Below, one piece after another: positions 20,230 through 31,541 of a stretch of 58,637 nt of DNA. The stretch lies in assembly GCA_021203545.1 (NCBI GenBank), contig JAJQAZ010000114.1:1-58637 (forward strand), in the 5' to 3' direction. The position numbers were made by a program, and so were the translations under genes. How positions within the stretch are numbered: the stretch's first letter is position 1; the number at the start of each line of letters is the position of its first letter. This stretch comes from Tannerellaceae bacterium. Lineage in GTDB: Bacteria; Bacteroidota; Bacteroidia; Bacteroidales; Tannerellaceae. The notes under the pieces are model-generated. The model did no database searches, was not told the origin of the DNA, and worked only from the letters and a program-made list of their open reading frames with translations.

Positions 20230-20389
20230 ATTTGTATTGTATTATTTTGGTTATTAGATGTTTAATGGATTGGACGCTGTGGGGGATATTTTTATTGTTT
20301 GGTTCCGGTTTTTAACTGTAATGTGTATATTTGCCGGAACGGAAGATACTGTTTGATTTTTCCGGATATGTTTACAGTAATCTAATACG

Positions 20390-23300
20390 ATGGAAAAAGA
20401 GAGTTTACTACTAACCCTGATTCTGTTCCTGTCATTCAGCAAAACAATGGCACAGTCCGGAAAGCTGATTTCGGCTGATAATGAGTTATCAAATAGTTTG
20501 ATCTACCAGGTTTACCAGGATAAAAGAGATGTTATATGGGTTGCTACGGAAGACGGATTGAACCGGTACGACGGAGCAAAATTTACAATCTATAAACATA
20601 ATCCGGCGGATACCCTTTCGCTCGGGCATAATTTTGCAAGAGTTCTGTTTGAAGATAGTAACGGGCATTTTTTTATTGGGCTTTGCAAAGGTTTACAACT
20701 GTATGATTATGCTACGGATAGTTTTCGTGATATACCGATGTTTACATACCGGGATGAAATCGTCAGGCCACACGTTACATCTATTATCGAAAGAAGAAAC
20801 GGAGATATACTGATTGGAACTTCCGGAGAGGGTATTTACCAGATTGACCGGAAAAACAAGACCTTAACGGCCAGGCAGATCAATGAAATTGTTCCGAGTA
20901 TCTTTGTTATTTTTTTGTATGAAGATAAAGAGAATAATCTGTGGATATCTACCGAGGATAAAGGGTTGTACCTATACACACCGGACAGCAAACTCATAGG
21001 TTTTTCCCGGCAGGATGATATTGTGTTACATAATATCACCTCTATTTGCGAAGATACATATGAAAATTTGTTAGTGGGTAGCCTCACCAAAGGGGTGTAT
21101 GGATTTAATAGGGAGACCCTCTCTTTTTATTCTGTTCCTTATCCTGGTGACCCGGCTCTTCCGGTGAAAACGTTCTATGCGGATAGAACTTCGGGCGGGA
21201 TTTATATCGGTACGGACGGGAAAGGTATAAAAGTTTATGATCCGGAAACCAGGCAGATCGGTGATTGCGAATTGAATGTAACTATTTTCGATCTGGATAA
21301 ATCCAAGGTTCATACCTTTATGAAAGATAAAGGGGATAATATCTGGATGGGGATTTATCAGAAAGGAGTTTTGTTTCTACCTGCGCAACATTATAAATTC
21401 AATTATATAGGGTATAAATCTGTTGTACGTAATAACATTGGTTCGAACTGTATATTATCGTTGCTCGAAGACCGGGAGGGAATCCTTTGGGTAGGTACGG
21501 ACAATGATGGACTGTATGGAATTGCACCCGGCGGAAAACAGTACGCGCATTTCTTGCCTTCAGGGAATGTGAATGATATACCGGGTACTATTATGAGTAT
21601 ATACGAAGACTCAAACCGCGATTTGTGGGTAGGTTCCTATCTGAACGGCATGGCAAAAGTGAATAAACGGACCGGCGTTTGCCAATATGTAACAGGGCTG
21701 ACGGATGAAGAGGGTAAACCGGTGGAACGTATATTCGCCCTTATGGAAGATAGGGATAAACAGTTGTGGATCGGAACAATGGGACACGGTCTTTTCAGTA
21801 TGGACCTGAATACCGGAAAGGTATCCAACCGGAATGTGATGAATACCGGCCGGCCCTGTTGTACGGGAGATAGCCTGGCTAATTATTGGATTGATTGTTT
21901 ATTCCTGTCGGGTGATAACAAACTGTATATAGGAACCTATGACGGGTTGTCCTGCCTCGATCTGGAAACAAACAGTTATTTGTCTGCTTTCGGGGTACCG
22001 GCTTTATTCACAGGTCTGATTGTGTATGCACTTTATGAAGATAAAAACGGAAACATGTGGGCCGGCACATCGGAAGGGTTAATCTGTATAGATAAGGAGT
22101 CGGGCGAGAGTGTAGCCTATACAATGGCCGATGGCCTGGCCAGCAATGTGATATGTGCGGTGAAAGGCGATGAAGAGGACTGTTTATGGGTAAGTACACA
22201 TTACGGAATCTCTAAGTTTGATGTCCGGACCTCTTCGTTTATTAATTATTATGCGAGTGATGGTTTGCAGGGGAATGAATTTGGTAAAAATGCCGCTATT
22301 GTTAATTCAAAAGGGCAAATGGTGTTTGGTGGAATTAATGGGATTACCTGGTTTAACCCGGGTGAAATCACGTTCCAGCCAAAGAAAATAGATGTCAGGA
22401 TCACTGATTTTTATATCCATGATAAGGTAATAAAAAAGGGCAGCAAATCGGGAAAATACACAATCATTGACACTTCTGTTTCCGAAGCGGAAAATTTTCG
22501 TCTTTCGCATACCGATAACTCGTTCAGCATTGAGTTTTCGGTTATGAATTTTAGTAATCCGGAACGGATTCTGAACCTGATCAATCAGTTAATGGATATC
22601 CGGAAGATTGATAAAGGGATTATGACCCTTAAATTTCAGGAGGTGGATATTATCGCTTTTATGAAAGAACTCTACACTTATTATGAATATCATGCCCAGA
22701 CCAAACAGATCACTTTTGGTTTGCATACGGAAATAGAATCTCTACCTGTATGGATTGATCCGGGTCATTTTGATAAAATAATTCTGAATGTTTTATCCAA
22801 TGCTTTTAAATATACCCCGGAGAACGGAAAAGTGGATATTTATCTGACTGATATTAAAAAAGAAAATGAGTATCACAGGGTATCCCGTTACCTGGAAATT
22901 GTTATTTCGGACAATGGTATTGGTATTCAGGGAGAGGATAAAAACCGGATTTTTGAACGTTTCTATCAGGTACGGAATCATTATAATAATTCCAGCATTA
23001 GTACCGGTATCGGTTTGCATCTGGCCTATTCACTGGTAAAATTACACCACGGTACCATATGGGCGGAAGACAATCCGGAAGGTGGTTCACGCTTTATTAT
23101 TCATGTTCCGTTAGGTTGCGGCCATTTGCTACCGGAAGAAATGGAGGATAATCCGGAGTTGATCAGATCGTATCCGGCAGAGAGAAAAGAGATGGAAATA
23201 GCAGATACCGGAACTAAGAAGGGTAAATCCCGCATCCGGAAGCATATTATTATTGCAGAAGATGATGAAGATATCCGCAGGTATATTTGCAATGAACTGG

Positions 23301-24001
23301 CAGATGAGTATCATATGCTGGAATGTAATAATGGGAAAGAGGCGTATGCGGCTATCCTGAAAAAAGCGCCGGATTTGGTGATAAGTGATATTATGATGCC
23401 GGAAATGGACGGTATTACGCTTTGCCGGAAAATCAAACAAAACATTCATGTCAATCATGTGCCGGTGGTATTATTGACAGCCAGGTCTGGTGAAGATGAT
23501 AATTTAGAAGGGTTAAGTACGGGTGCCGACGCTTATATTATGAAGCCTTTCCATATGGAGTTGGTGAAGAAAACCATAGAAAATATAATCCGCACCCGTG
23601 AACTGCTTCGCAATAGCTATACCGGTAATCAGCAACAGCAGGATAAGGTAGATAAAATACAACTTAAATCGGCTGATGAGAAACTGTTGGAGAAGGTGAT
23701 GAGAGTAATTAATGATAATATATCCAATCCTGACCTGAGTGTGGAGATGATTGCCGGACAGGTAGGGATCAGCCGGGTACATCTGCACCGCAAACTAAAA
23801 GAACTAACCAACCAGACTACACGTGACCTGATAAGAAATGTGCGTTTAAAACAGGCCGCGGATTTACTTGCACATAAAAAATTATCTGTTTCGGAAGTGG
23901 CTAATGCAACAGGTTTCAGTAATCTTGCCTATTTTTCAAATTCCTTTAAAGACCTGTACGGTGTATCTCCTACCCACTGGGCGGAAGAGCAACATAAGTA
24001 A
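20390..24001 (+). CDS. Hybrid two-component system regulator (HTCS) with internal deletion
   Basis: 1203 residues. A signal peptide (ending KTMAQ) leads into periplasmic Reg_prop beta-propeller repeats (about 25-640, recurring DNxGLY/EDxxGxLWVGT-like units) and the start of a Y_Y_Y domain (about 640-725). The sequence then jumps from FSVMNFSNPERI straight into LNLINQLMDIRKIDKG. That second piece normally lies after the kinase H-box, so the end of Y_Y_Y, the transmembrane helix and the phosphoacceptor His are absent. Downstream are the HATPase (NVLSNAFKYTPENG, DNGIGI, GTGIGLHL), a receiver (phospho-Asp in ISDIMMPEMDG) and an AraC-type double helix-turn-helix at the C-terminus. Family members are usually about 1330-1400 residues. 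It sits between the two xylan operons and should control both, but in this form it can hardly signal across the membrane. Confidence 0.92.
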   Translation: MEKESLLLTLILFLSFSKTMAQSGKLISADNELSNSLIYQVYQDKRDVIWVATEDGLNRYDGAKFTIYKHNPADTLSLGHNFARVLFEDSNGHFFIGLCKGLQLYDYATDSFRDIPMFTYRDEIVRPHVTSIIERRNGDILIGTSGEGIYQIDRKNKTLTARQINEIVPSIFVIFLYEDKENNLWISTEDKGLYLYTPDSKLIGFSRQDDIVLHNITSICEDTYENLLVGSLTKGVYGFNRETLSFYSVPYPGDPALPVKTFYADRTSGGIYIGTDGKGIKVYDPETRQIGDCELNVTIFDLDKSKVHTFMKDKGDNIWMGIYQKGVLFLPAQHYKFNYIGYKSVVRNNIGSNCILSLLEDREGILWVGTDNDGLYGIAPGGKQYAHFLPSGNVNDIPGTIMSIYEDSNRDLWVGSYLNGMAKVNKRTGVCQYVTGLTDEEGKPVERIFALMEDRDKQLWIGTMGHGLFSMDLNTGKVSNRNVMNTGRPCCTGDSLANYWIDCLFLSGDNKLYIGTYDGLSCLDLETNSYLSAFGVPALFTGLIVYALYEDKNGNMWAGTSEGLICIDKESGESVAYTMADGLASNVICAVKGDEEDCLWVSTHYGISKFDVRTSSFINYYASDGLQGNEFGKNAAIVNSKGQMVFGGINGITWFNPGEITFQPKKIDVRITDFYIHDKVIKKGSKSGKYTIIDTSVSEAENFRLSHTDNSFSIEFSVMNFSNPERILNLINQLMDIRKIDKGIMTLKFQEVDIIAFMKELYTYYEYHAQTKQITFGLHTEIESLPVWIDPGHFDKIILNVLSNAFKYTPENGKVDIYLTDIKKENEYHRVSRYLEIVISDNGIGIQGEDKNRIFERFYQVRNHYNNSSISTGIGLHLAYSLVKLHHGTIWAEDNPEGGSRFIIHVPLGCGHLLPEEMEDNPELIRSYPAERKEMEIADTGTKKGKSRIRKHIIIAEDDEDIRRYICNELADEYHMLECNNGKEAYAAILKKAPDLVISDIMMPEMDGITLCRKIKQNIHVNHVPVVLLTARSGEDDNLEGLSTGADAYIMKPFHMELVKKTIENIIRTRELLRNSYTGNQQQQDKVDKIQLKSADEKLLEKVMRVINDNISNPDLSVEMIAGQVGISRVHLHRKLKELTNQTTRDLIRNVRLKQAADLLAHKKLSVSEVANATGFSNLAYFSNSFKDLYGVSPTHWAEEQHK

Positions 24002-24083
24002 TTGCTGTTTTTTTGATTTGTTTAGGTAATTCGCTATATATCAAAATTATAAATATTGTAGCTTAACGCTGGAATAAAAGATT

Positions 24084-24168
24084 GTAACATGTTATTCCGG
24101 TATGGTAACATGTACACAAATGTTTGTTTCGCTACGTTATTCTAAGGATTACCGATGCTTTAGTTTTG
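24084..24168 (+). promoter_or_regulatory. susC operator boxes and -7 element
   Basis: GTAACATGT is repeated at 24084 and 24105, exactly 21 bp apart. The second copy extends as GTAACAT-N2-ACACAAA-N2-TTTGTTTC (24105-24130), matching the site before the CE1-CE1 gene at 22 of 26 positions. A -7 box TAGTTTTG (consensus TAnnTTTG) lies at 24161-24168, 63 bases from the start of the second box to its end. These features make this the probable HTCS-controlled promoter of the susC operon. They lie in the 230-bp gap between the HTCS and susC genes. Confidence 0.7.
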
Positions 24169-24231
24169 CCTGAAGAAAGTCTGTTACCTAATATATCAGA
24201 CGGATTTATTAACCTTATTAAATATTAAATA

Positions 24232-27200
24232 ATGAAAAAGTATTTATTAATCTTATCAACTATTTTTTTATGCTCGTTAGCTGCATCAGGGCAGACTAAA
24301 AGCATTTACGGTACAGTTGTTTCGGCAACTGACAATGATCCGGTCATCGGTGCATCTGTACAGGTGAAAGGGATGTCCGGAGGTACTATTACGGATATAG
24401 ATGGAAACTTCTCTCTGGAAGTGAATCCCAATGCCACATTAATTATTTCATACATAGGATTTCATACGATGGAAATACCTGTTAATAACCAAACGGCCCT
24501 GACTATAACTCTTAGGGAAGACATTCAGGCGTTGGATGATGTTGTTGTTATTGGCTACGGTACCCAGAAAAAAGAAGACCTTTCTTCATCTATTGCCGTA
24601 TTATCGGTTAAAGATCTTTCAAAGGTTCCGGGCGGATTACAGGCAGGTTTGCAAAGTTCGGTACCGGGGGTACAGATTACAAACGGCAGAATTCGCATAC
24701 GTGGAGTTGGTTCTATCAACAATACGGATCCTTTGTATGTCGTGGACGGGATGATCGGGGGTGCTGTGCCTGATGAAAGCAACATCGGCAGTATCCAGGT
24801 GCTGAAAGACGCCGCTTCCTGTGCGATTTATGGTGCCCGGGGTGCAAACGGTGTTATACTTATTACAACCAAACGCGGTAATCCGGGCGGTGTAAAGATC
24901 AATTACGAAGGTTATGCCGGTATCAAAGGGTTATCTAATAATGTAGAGATGTTGAACGGGCAGGAACTTGCCGAACTGATTAACGAAGCCATGTACAACG
25001 TAAACCCTTCCCGTACCGATTACTTGGAAGCGTTATCTAATCCGGCGGCTATCGGCGAAGGATATAATATGTTTAACGCTTTGAAACGAACCGGAAATTA
25101 TCAGAAGCACAATTTATCTATTACAGGAGGGTCAGAAAATGCCAATTTCCGTATCAATGGGATTTACTCCAACGACAAACCTATCTTTATAAAAGAAGAT
25201 TACAATAATTATGGCGTGCAGTTTATTTCGGATTACAGAAAAGGCCGGCTCAAATTCGGGGAAACCGTACTGATCAGCCGCAATATGCATGACTGGAGCG
25301 ATAAGAACCTGCTGATTGCTCAAAAATGGTCTCCCACCATTCCGCTATACGATGCGGAAAGCTCCACCGGCTTTGCCGGGGCAGGCAACGGAACCGATTG
25401 TGCCAATTCACTGGCTGAAGCTCATATGAACTGGAATAAGAGCGAAGCTACTTCTATCAATGGTAACCTGTGGGCAAGCTTCGATATAATTGACGGGCTA
25501 ACCTACAAATTCAACATGGGAGTAGATATGTACAGGTATATGCAACAGGGATACATCGCCGATTATACAATTCCTTATCAAAATCATACGCCCGACGAAT
25601 ATACCATATCCAGCAATAAAAGTAACCGTTTTCTGTATGAAAACACGTTGTCGTATGATAAAATTGTAGGAAAACATAATATCAGTGCTCTTTTCGGTGT
25701 GACCTCCGAAGAAACCCGGAGCCTGGGAATGAATGCAGGTGCGCGGGCTATGCCAAGCCCGGATATATTGATTCTGGGGGCTACACAGGATGATAATTCC
25801 AAAGTAATAGGTTCATCTGTCGGGCAATCGGCTATGTTTTCGATTCTTGCCCGTATCAATTATAGCTATGCAAGTAAATATATGCTGACAGCCAACTTCC
25901 GCCGGGACGGTTCTTCTAACTTCAGTAAGAAACACCGGTATGGGAATTTCCCTTCGTTTTCAGCCGCATGGCGTATCAGCCAGGAAGAATTTATGAAAGA
26001 CCTGACTTTTATCAGTGACCTGAAGCTGCGGGGTAGCTGGGGGATTCTGGGGAACTCGCTCATCAATCCCTATCAATACCAGAGTACGGTTACTTTTAAT
26101 AATATGTGGTATTATCTGAATGATGATAAAGTAGCCGGTGCCCTTCCGTTAACTCCTGCCAATCCGGACGTAAAATGGGAAAGCCAGTACTCTACCGATA
26201 TAGGTATAGATCTTTCCCTGTTTGATAACCGGCTTTCTTTTGTGATCGATTATTATAATAAGACAACAAAAGATATGCTGGTACAGGTTCCTATTTCGTA
26301 TGCAGCCGGATACCTCGATAATTTCCCGACCCTGAATGCCGGAAGTATCCGGAACAGGGGATTTGAATTTGCTGTGACTTACCGCAAAACAACCGGAAAA
26401 CTAAATTATTCGGCAACTGCTAATCTTTCTACTGTAAACAATAAAGTGATAGATCTGGGTAATAGCGGTGAAATTTTTGCTGCGGAAGGTATTTCGCGGA
26501 CCGTTGTAGGAGGATCAATCGGTCAGTTCTGGGGATACGTTACTGACGGGCTTTATACCACACAGGCACAACTGGATGCCGATAAGGCATTTGCCCCCAA
26601 TGCGGAACTGGGTGATATCCGGTTCAAAAATCTCAACGGAGATGATGTATTAAATGATGAGGACAAAGCCTTTATCGGTAATCCGATACCTAAAATTACT
26701 TATGGGCTAAGTATTGACTTCAGTTACGAAGCCCCCTGCGGAACATTCGACCTGGCTATGATGTGGCAGGGATCGCAGGGTAACGATATTTACAATAATA
26801 CCCGCTACTTCGGCGAAGGAATGTACCATTACTATAATAATTTTGCGACCACGAAAGACCGCTACCGCGCGGAAGACCTGACATTTGTGAATCCGGTTTC
26901 GGGAGTAACTACTTTTTATCCCAAAAATACGGATACGGATATGCCAAGGGCAGCTTTGGGTGATCCGAACCAGAATATGAGACAGTCAGACCGGTATGTT
27001 AAAAATGGTTCCTACCTGCGTCTGAAAGCTTTAACCATTGGTTATACTTTACCTAAATCCATTACACAGAAATTGCATATTGATTACCTCCGGGTATTTG
27101 TAGGAGCGAAGAACCTGCTGACCTTTACAAAATATTCCGGTTTCGACCCGGAAGTGGGCGACCAGGATAGATGGAGTGGTAAAAATCTTAGTAGAGGTAT

Positions 27201-27276
27201 TGACGGTCTGACTTCATGGGACCCGACTTTCCCGAATTCAAAGGAAGGCTTTGCCGGTATACAACTTACATTTTAA
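24232..27276 (+). CDS. SusC-family TonB-dependent outer-membrane transporter (xylan PUL)
   Basis: 1014 residues with a signal peptide (MKKYLLILSTIFLCSLAASGQ). A carboxypeptidase-like beta-barrel-assembly domain (SIYGTVVSATDNDPVIGASV…) follows, then the TonB box region (LDDVVVIGYGTQKKEDLS), the plug (ITNGRIRIRGVGSINNTDPLYVVDG, …YGARGANGVILITTKRG) and a long beta-barrel ending in an aromatic residue (GIQLTF). There is no N-terminal STN domain, which fits control by an HTCS and not by sigma/anti-sigma. It imports oligosaccharides bound by the SusD partner encoded directly downstream. Intact. Confidence 0.95.
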   Translation: MKKYLLILSTIFLCSLAASGQTKSIYGTVVSATDNDPVIGASVQVKGMSGGTITDIDGNFSLEVNPNATLIISYIGFHTMEIPVNNQTALTITLREDIQALDDVVVIGYGTQKKEDLSSSIAVLSVKDLSKVPGGLQAGLQSSVPGVQITNGRIRIRGVGSINNTDPLYVVDGMIGGAVPDESNIGSIQVLKDAASCAIYGARGANGVILITTKRGNPGGVKINYEGYAGIKGLSNNVEMLNGQELAELINEAMYNVNPSRTDYLEALSNPAAIGEGYNMFNALKRTGNYQKHNLSITGGSENANFRINGIYSNDKPIFIKEDYNNYGVQFISDYRKGRLKFGETVLISRNMHDWSDKNLLIAQKWSPTIPLYDAESSTGFAGAGNGTDCANSLAEAHMNWNKSEATSINGNLWASFDIIDGLTYKFNMGVDMYRYMQQGYIADYTIPYQNHTPDEYTISSNKSNRFLYENTLSYDKIVGKHNISALFGVTSEETRSLGMNAGARAMPSPDILILGATQDDNSKVIGSSVGQSAMFSILARINYSYASKYMLTANFRRDGSSNFSKKHRYGNFPSFSAAWRISQEEFMKDLTFISDLKLRGSWGILGNSLINPYQYQSTVTFNNMWYYLNDDKVAGALPLTPANPDVKWESQYSTDIGIDLSLFDNRLSFVIDYYNKTTKDMLVQVPISYAAGYLDNFPTLNAGSIRNRGFEFAVTYRKTTGKLNYSATANLSTVNNKVIDLGNSGEIFAAEGISRTVVGGSIGQFWGYVTDGLYTTQAQLDADKAFAPNAELGDIRFKNLNGDDVLNDEDKAFIGNPIPKITYGLSIDFSYEAPCGTFDLAMMWQGSQGNDIYNNTRYFGEGMYHYYNNFATTKDRYRAEDLTFVNPVSGVTTFYPKNTDTDMPRAALGDPNQNMRQSDRYVKNGSYLRLKALTIGYTLPKSITQKLHIDYLRVFVGAKNLLTFTKYSGFDPEVGDQDRWSGKNLSRGIDGLTSWDPTFPNSKEGFAGIQLTF

Positions 27277-27302
27277 TTATTCAACTATTAAACAGTATTA
27301 CG

Positions 27303-28936
27303 ATGAAAAAAATAACACAATATAGTTTGTTGCTTCTTTCGGCCATAACCATTTCGGGCTGTATGCCTAATATGGATCTGAATAACCCGGAAGAGATATC
27401 GGTGGAAACCTATTATAAAACAGCAGCCCAATTAGAAACAGCCGTAATTCCTGCTTATCAGGCTCTGATTGGTAAAGGACAGGGTACCTATTCGCGTTGC
27501 GGATACTTCAACATGCTGGCCCCCGGGGATGATTTCGATAATACATTCAAATGGCCGGATATGTATCATCTACTTACAATACACCTGCCAGCAATGGCGA
27601 AATAACAGCAGGCTGGAAAGATCATTTTAACGGTGTACATGCTGCCAATACAGCCATAGAAGCGATTCTGAATTTTGAGGGAGAAATAACCGCCAGCCAT
27701 AAAGATAGACTTTTAGGGGAAGCTTATTTTTTAAGAGCTCTTCATTATATGCATTTAGGTATGATGTACGGCGAAACCGTACCTTTGATAGAAAAGCCCG
27801 TAAAGGAGTCGGCTGATTATTTTCCGGCAAATGCGGAACCTGGAAAAGTATATGAGTTAATTATAAACGATTTTGCCAAGGCGGCTGACCTTCTTCCCCT
27901 GCGAAGTGAATTGTATTCGAATCCCGCGGATAGGGGCCGGGCTACCAAAGGGGCTGCACAGGCTTATCTGGCAAAAGCCTATATGTACAGGCCGATTCTG
28001 GAACTTGGTAAAGAAGCGGAATTTGAAAAAGCAGCGGCAGAACTCAAAAAAGTAATTGATAGCCGTGAGTATGAACTTATGGATAATTTCAGGGCTAATT
28101 CGTTAGGCGGATTAAAATCTGAATTTGAAAACAATAAAGAATCATTATTCGAACTTCAAATGGTAAACGGGCCTTCCTGGCTGGGCGACGATCAATCCTG
28201 TTCGTGGAGATGGCAGGAAATCGGTGTTCCTGACGGGACAGGAGACTCGTGGTGGAATCTGGCTCCCAACCAAAAAACATACAATGAATTTGAACCGGGT
28301 GATCCCCGCAAATTTATGACACTCTGGTGTCCGGACGGTGCACATTTTACCCAATTAGACGGTTCGGTAGTAGACTGGAATTATATGCTGGCGAATCTGC
28401 CCTCGGATAAACACCTGTTTGGTACACGTAAATATTGTCCCGATGAACAGATTGGAGATATTGATGATGATATTAATGACAGATTACTCCGGTATGCGGA
28501 TGTATTATTACTCTATGCCGAATGTTTGAGCGAAACCGGTAATGATGCCAAAGCAATAACCGACCCAACGGGCCCTAAATACTATATACAAATGGTACGT
28601 GATAGAGCCAATAATATTGTACCGACCGAACAACCTCATTTGTGGTATCAGAGTTCGCCGGGAACACTACCTGATGTAGACCGGTTGCTGGCGCAAAATG
28701 TAACGATCAATGATATTCCTATGAACAGTATTAAGAATATTATCCAGCATGAACGGTATGTAGAACTATGCGGTGAATATCAACGTTATTTTGACCTGCT
28801 ACGTTGGGGAATGGCCGATTCAAAATGGCTTGGATTATTAGAGGCGAAAGGCTGGACCCGGAAAGCCATGTATTATCCGTTTCCACAGGAAGAACTGGAT
28901 TACAATAAAAACCTGAAAGGGAATTCAATGAACTAA
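27303..28936 (+). pseudogene. SusD-family glycan-binding lipoprotein, frameshifted
   Basis: Starts MKKITQYSLLLLSAITISGC with a lipobox (ISGC), so it should be a surface lipoprotein capping the SusC channel. The first frame reads to NTFKWPDM and then off into a stop at 27605. The second frame (27551-28936) carries the rest of a SusD/RagB protein: TPR-like helices (LLGEAYFLRALHYMHLGMMYG…) and the C-terminal ERYVELCGEYQRYFDLLRWG signature. A single-base deletion near 27550-27560 explains the break. The rebuilt length of about 543 residues is normal. Its intact SusC partner would lack its lid if the shift is real. Confidence 0.9.
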
Positions 28937-28983
28937 AGAAAAAAGAGTATGTGCGGAAGTGTGAAAACTTCCCTATGGAAACT

Positions 28984-29018
28984 AAAAAGCCGTTCCGGAT
29001 AAATAAGGAGCGGCTTTT
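28984..29018 (+). terminator. Intrinsic terminator after the SusCD genes
   Basis: AAAAGCCG-TTCC pairs with GGAG-CGGCTTTT around an AT-rich loop, and the right arm ends in four T residues. It lies 48 bp after the susD stop and separates the SusCD transcript from the esterase unit, which has its own operator and -7 box. Confidence 0.7.
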
Positions 29019-29048
29019 GCCGTGTCAGAGCGGGATAATCTCAAAAAA

Positions 29049-29113
29049 GTAACATACACACAAACATTTGTTTCATAAAAAAAACACCCATACCTATCTA
29101 TCTGTTAGCTTTG
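29049..29113 (+). promoter_or_regulatory. Operator and -7 element before the CE1-CE1 gene
   Basis: GTAACAT-N2-ACACAAA-N2-TTTGTTTC at 29049-29074 is nearly identical to the site before susC. A -7 box TAGCTTTG follows at 29106-29113, with the same distance (64 bases from box start to -7 end). Only one box is present here. This indicates a third promoter of the xylan regulon, serving the esterase, CE6-GH43 and GH43 genes. Confidence 0.68.
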
Positions 29114-29216
29114 CTATCAAACAATACAAAAATAGGAAATGAAGCATGGAAATACTGTTTACGCCAAAGGCGATGATCAAACAGACTGCTGAATTCCATA
29201 CTTACTATTCAACTAA

Positions 29217-31534
<2,318 letters not shown>

Positions 31535-31541
31535 AAATAAA

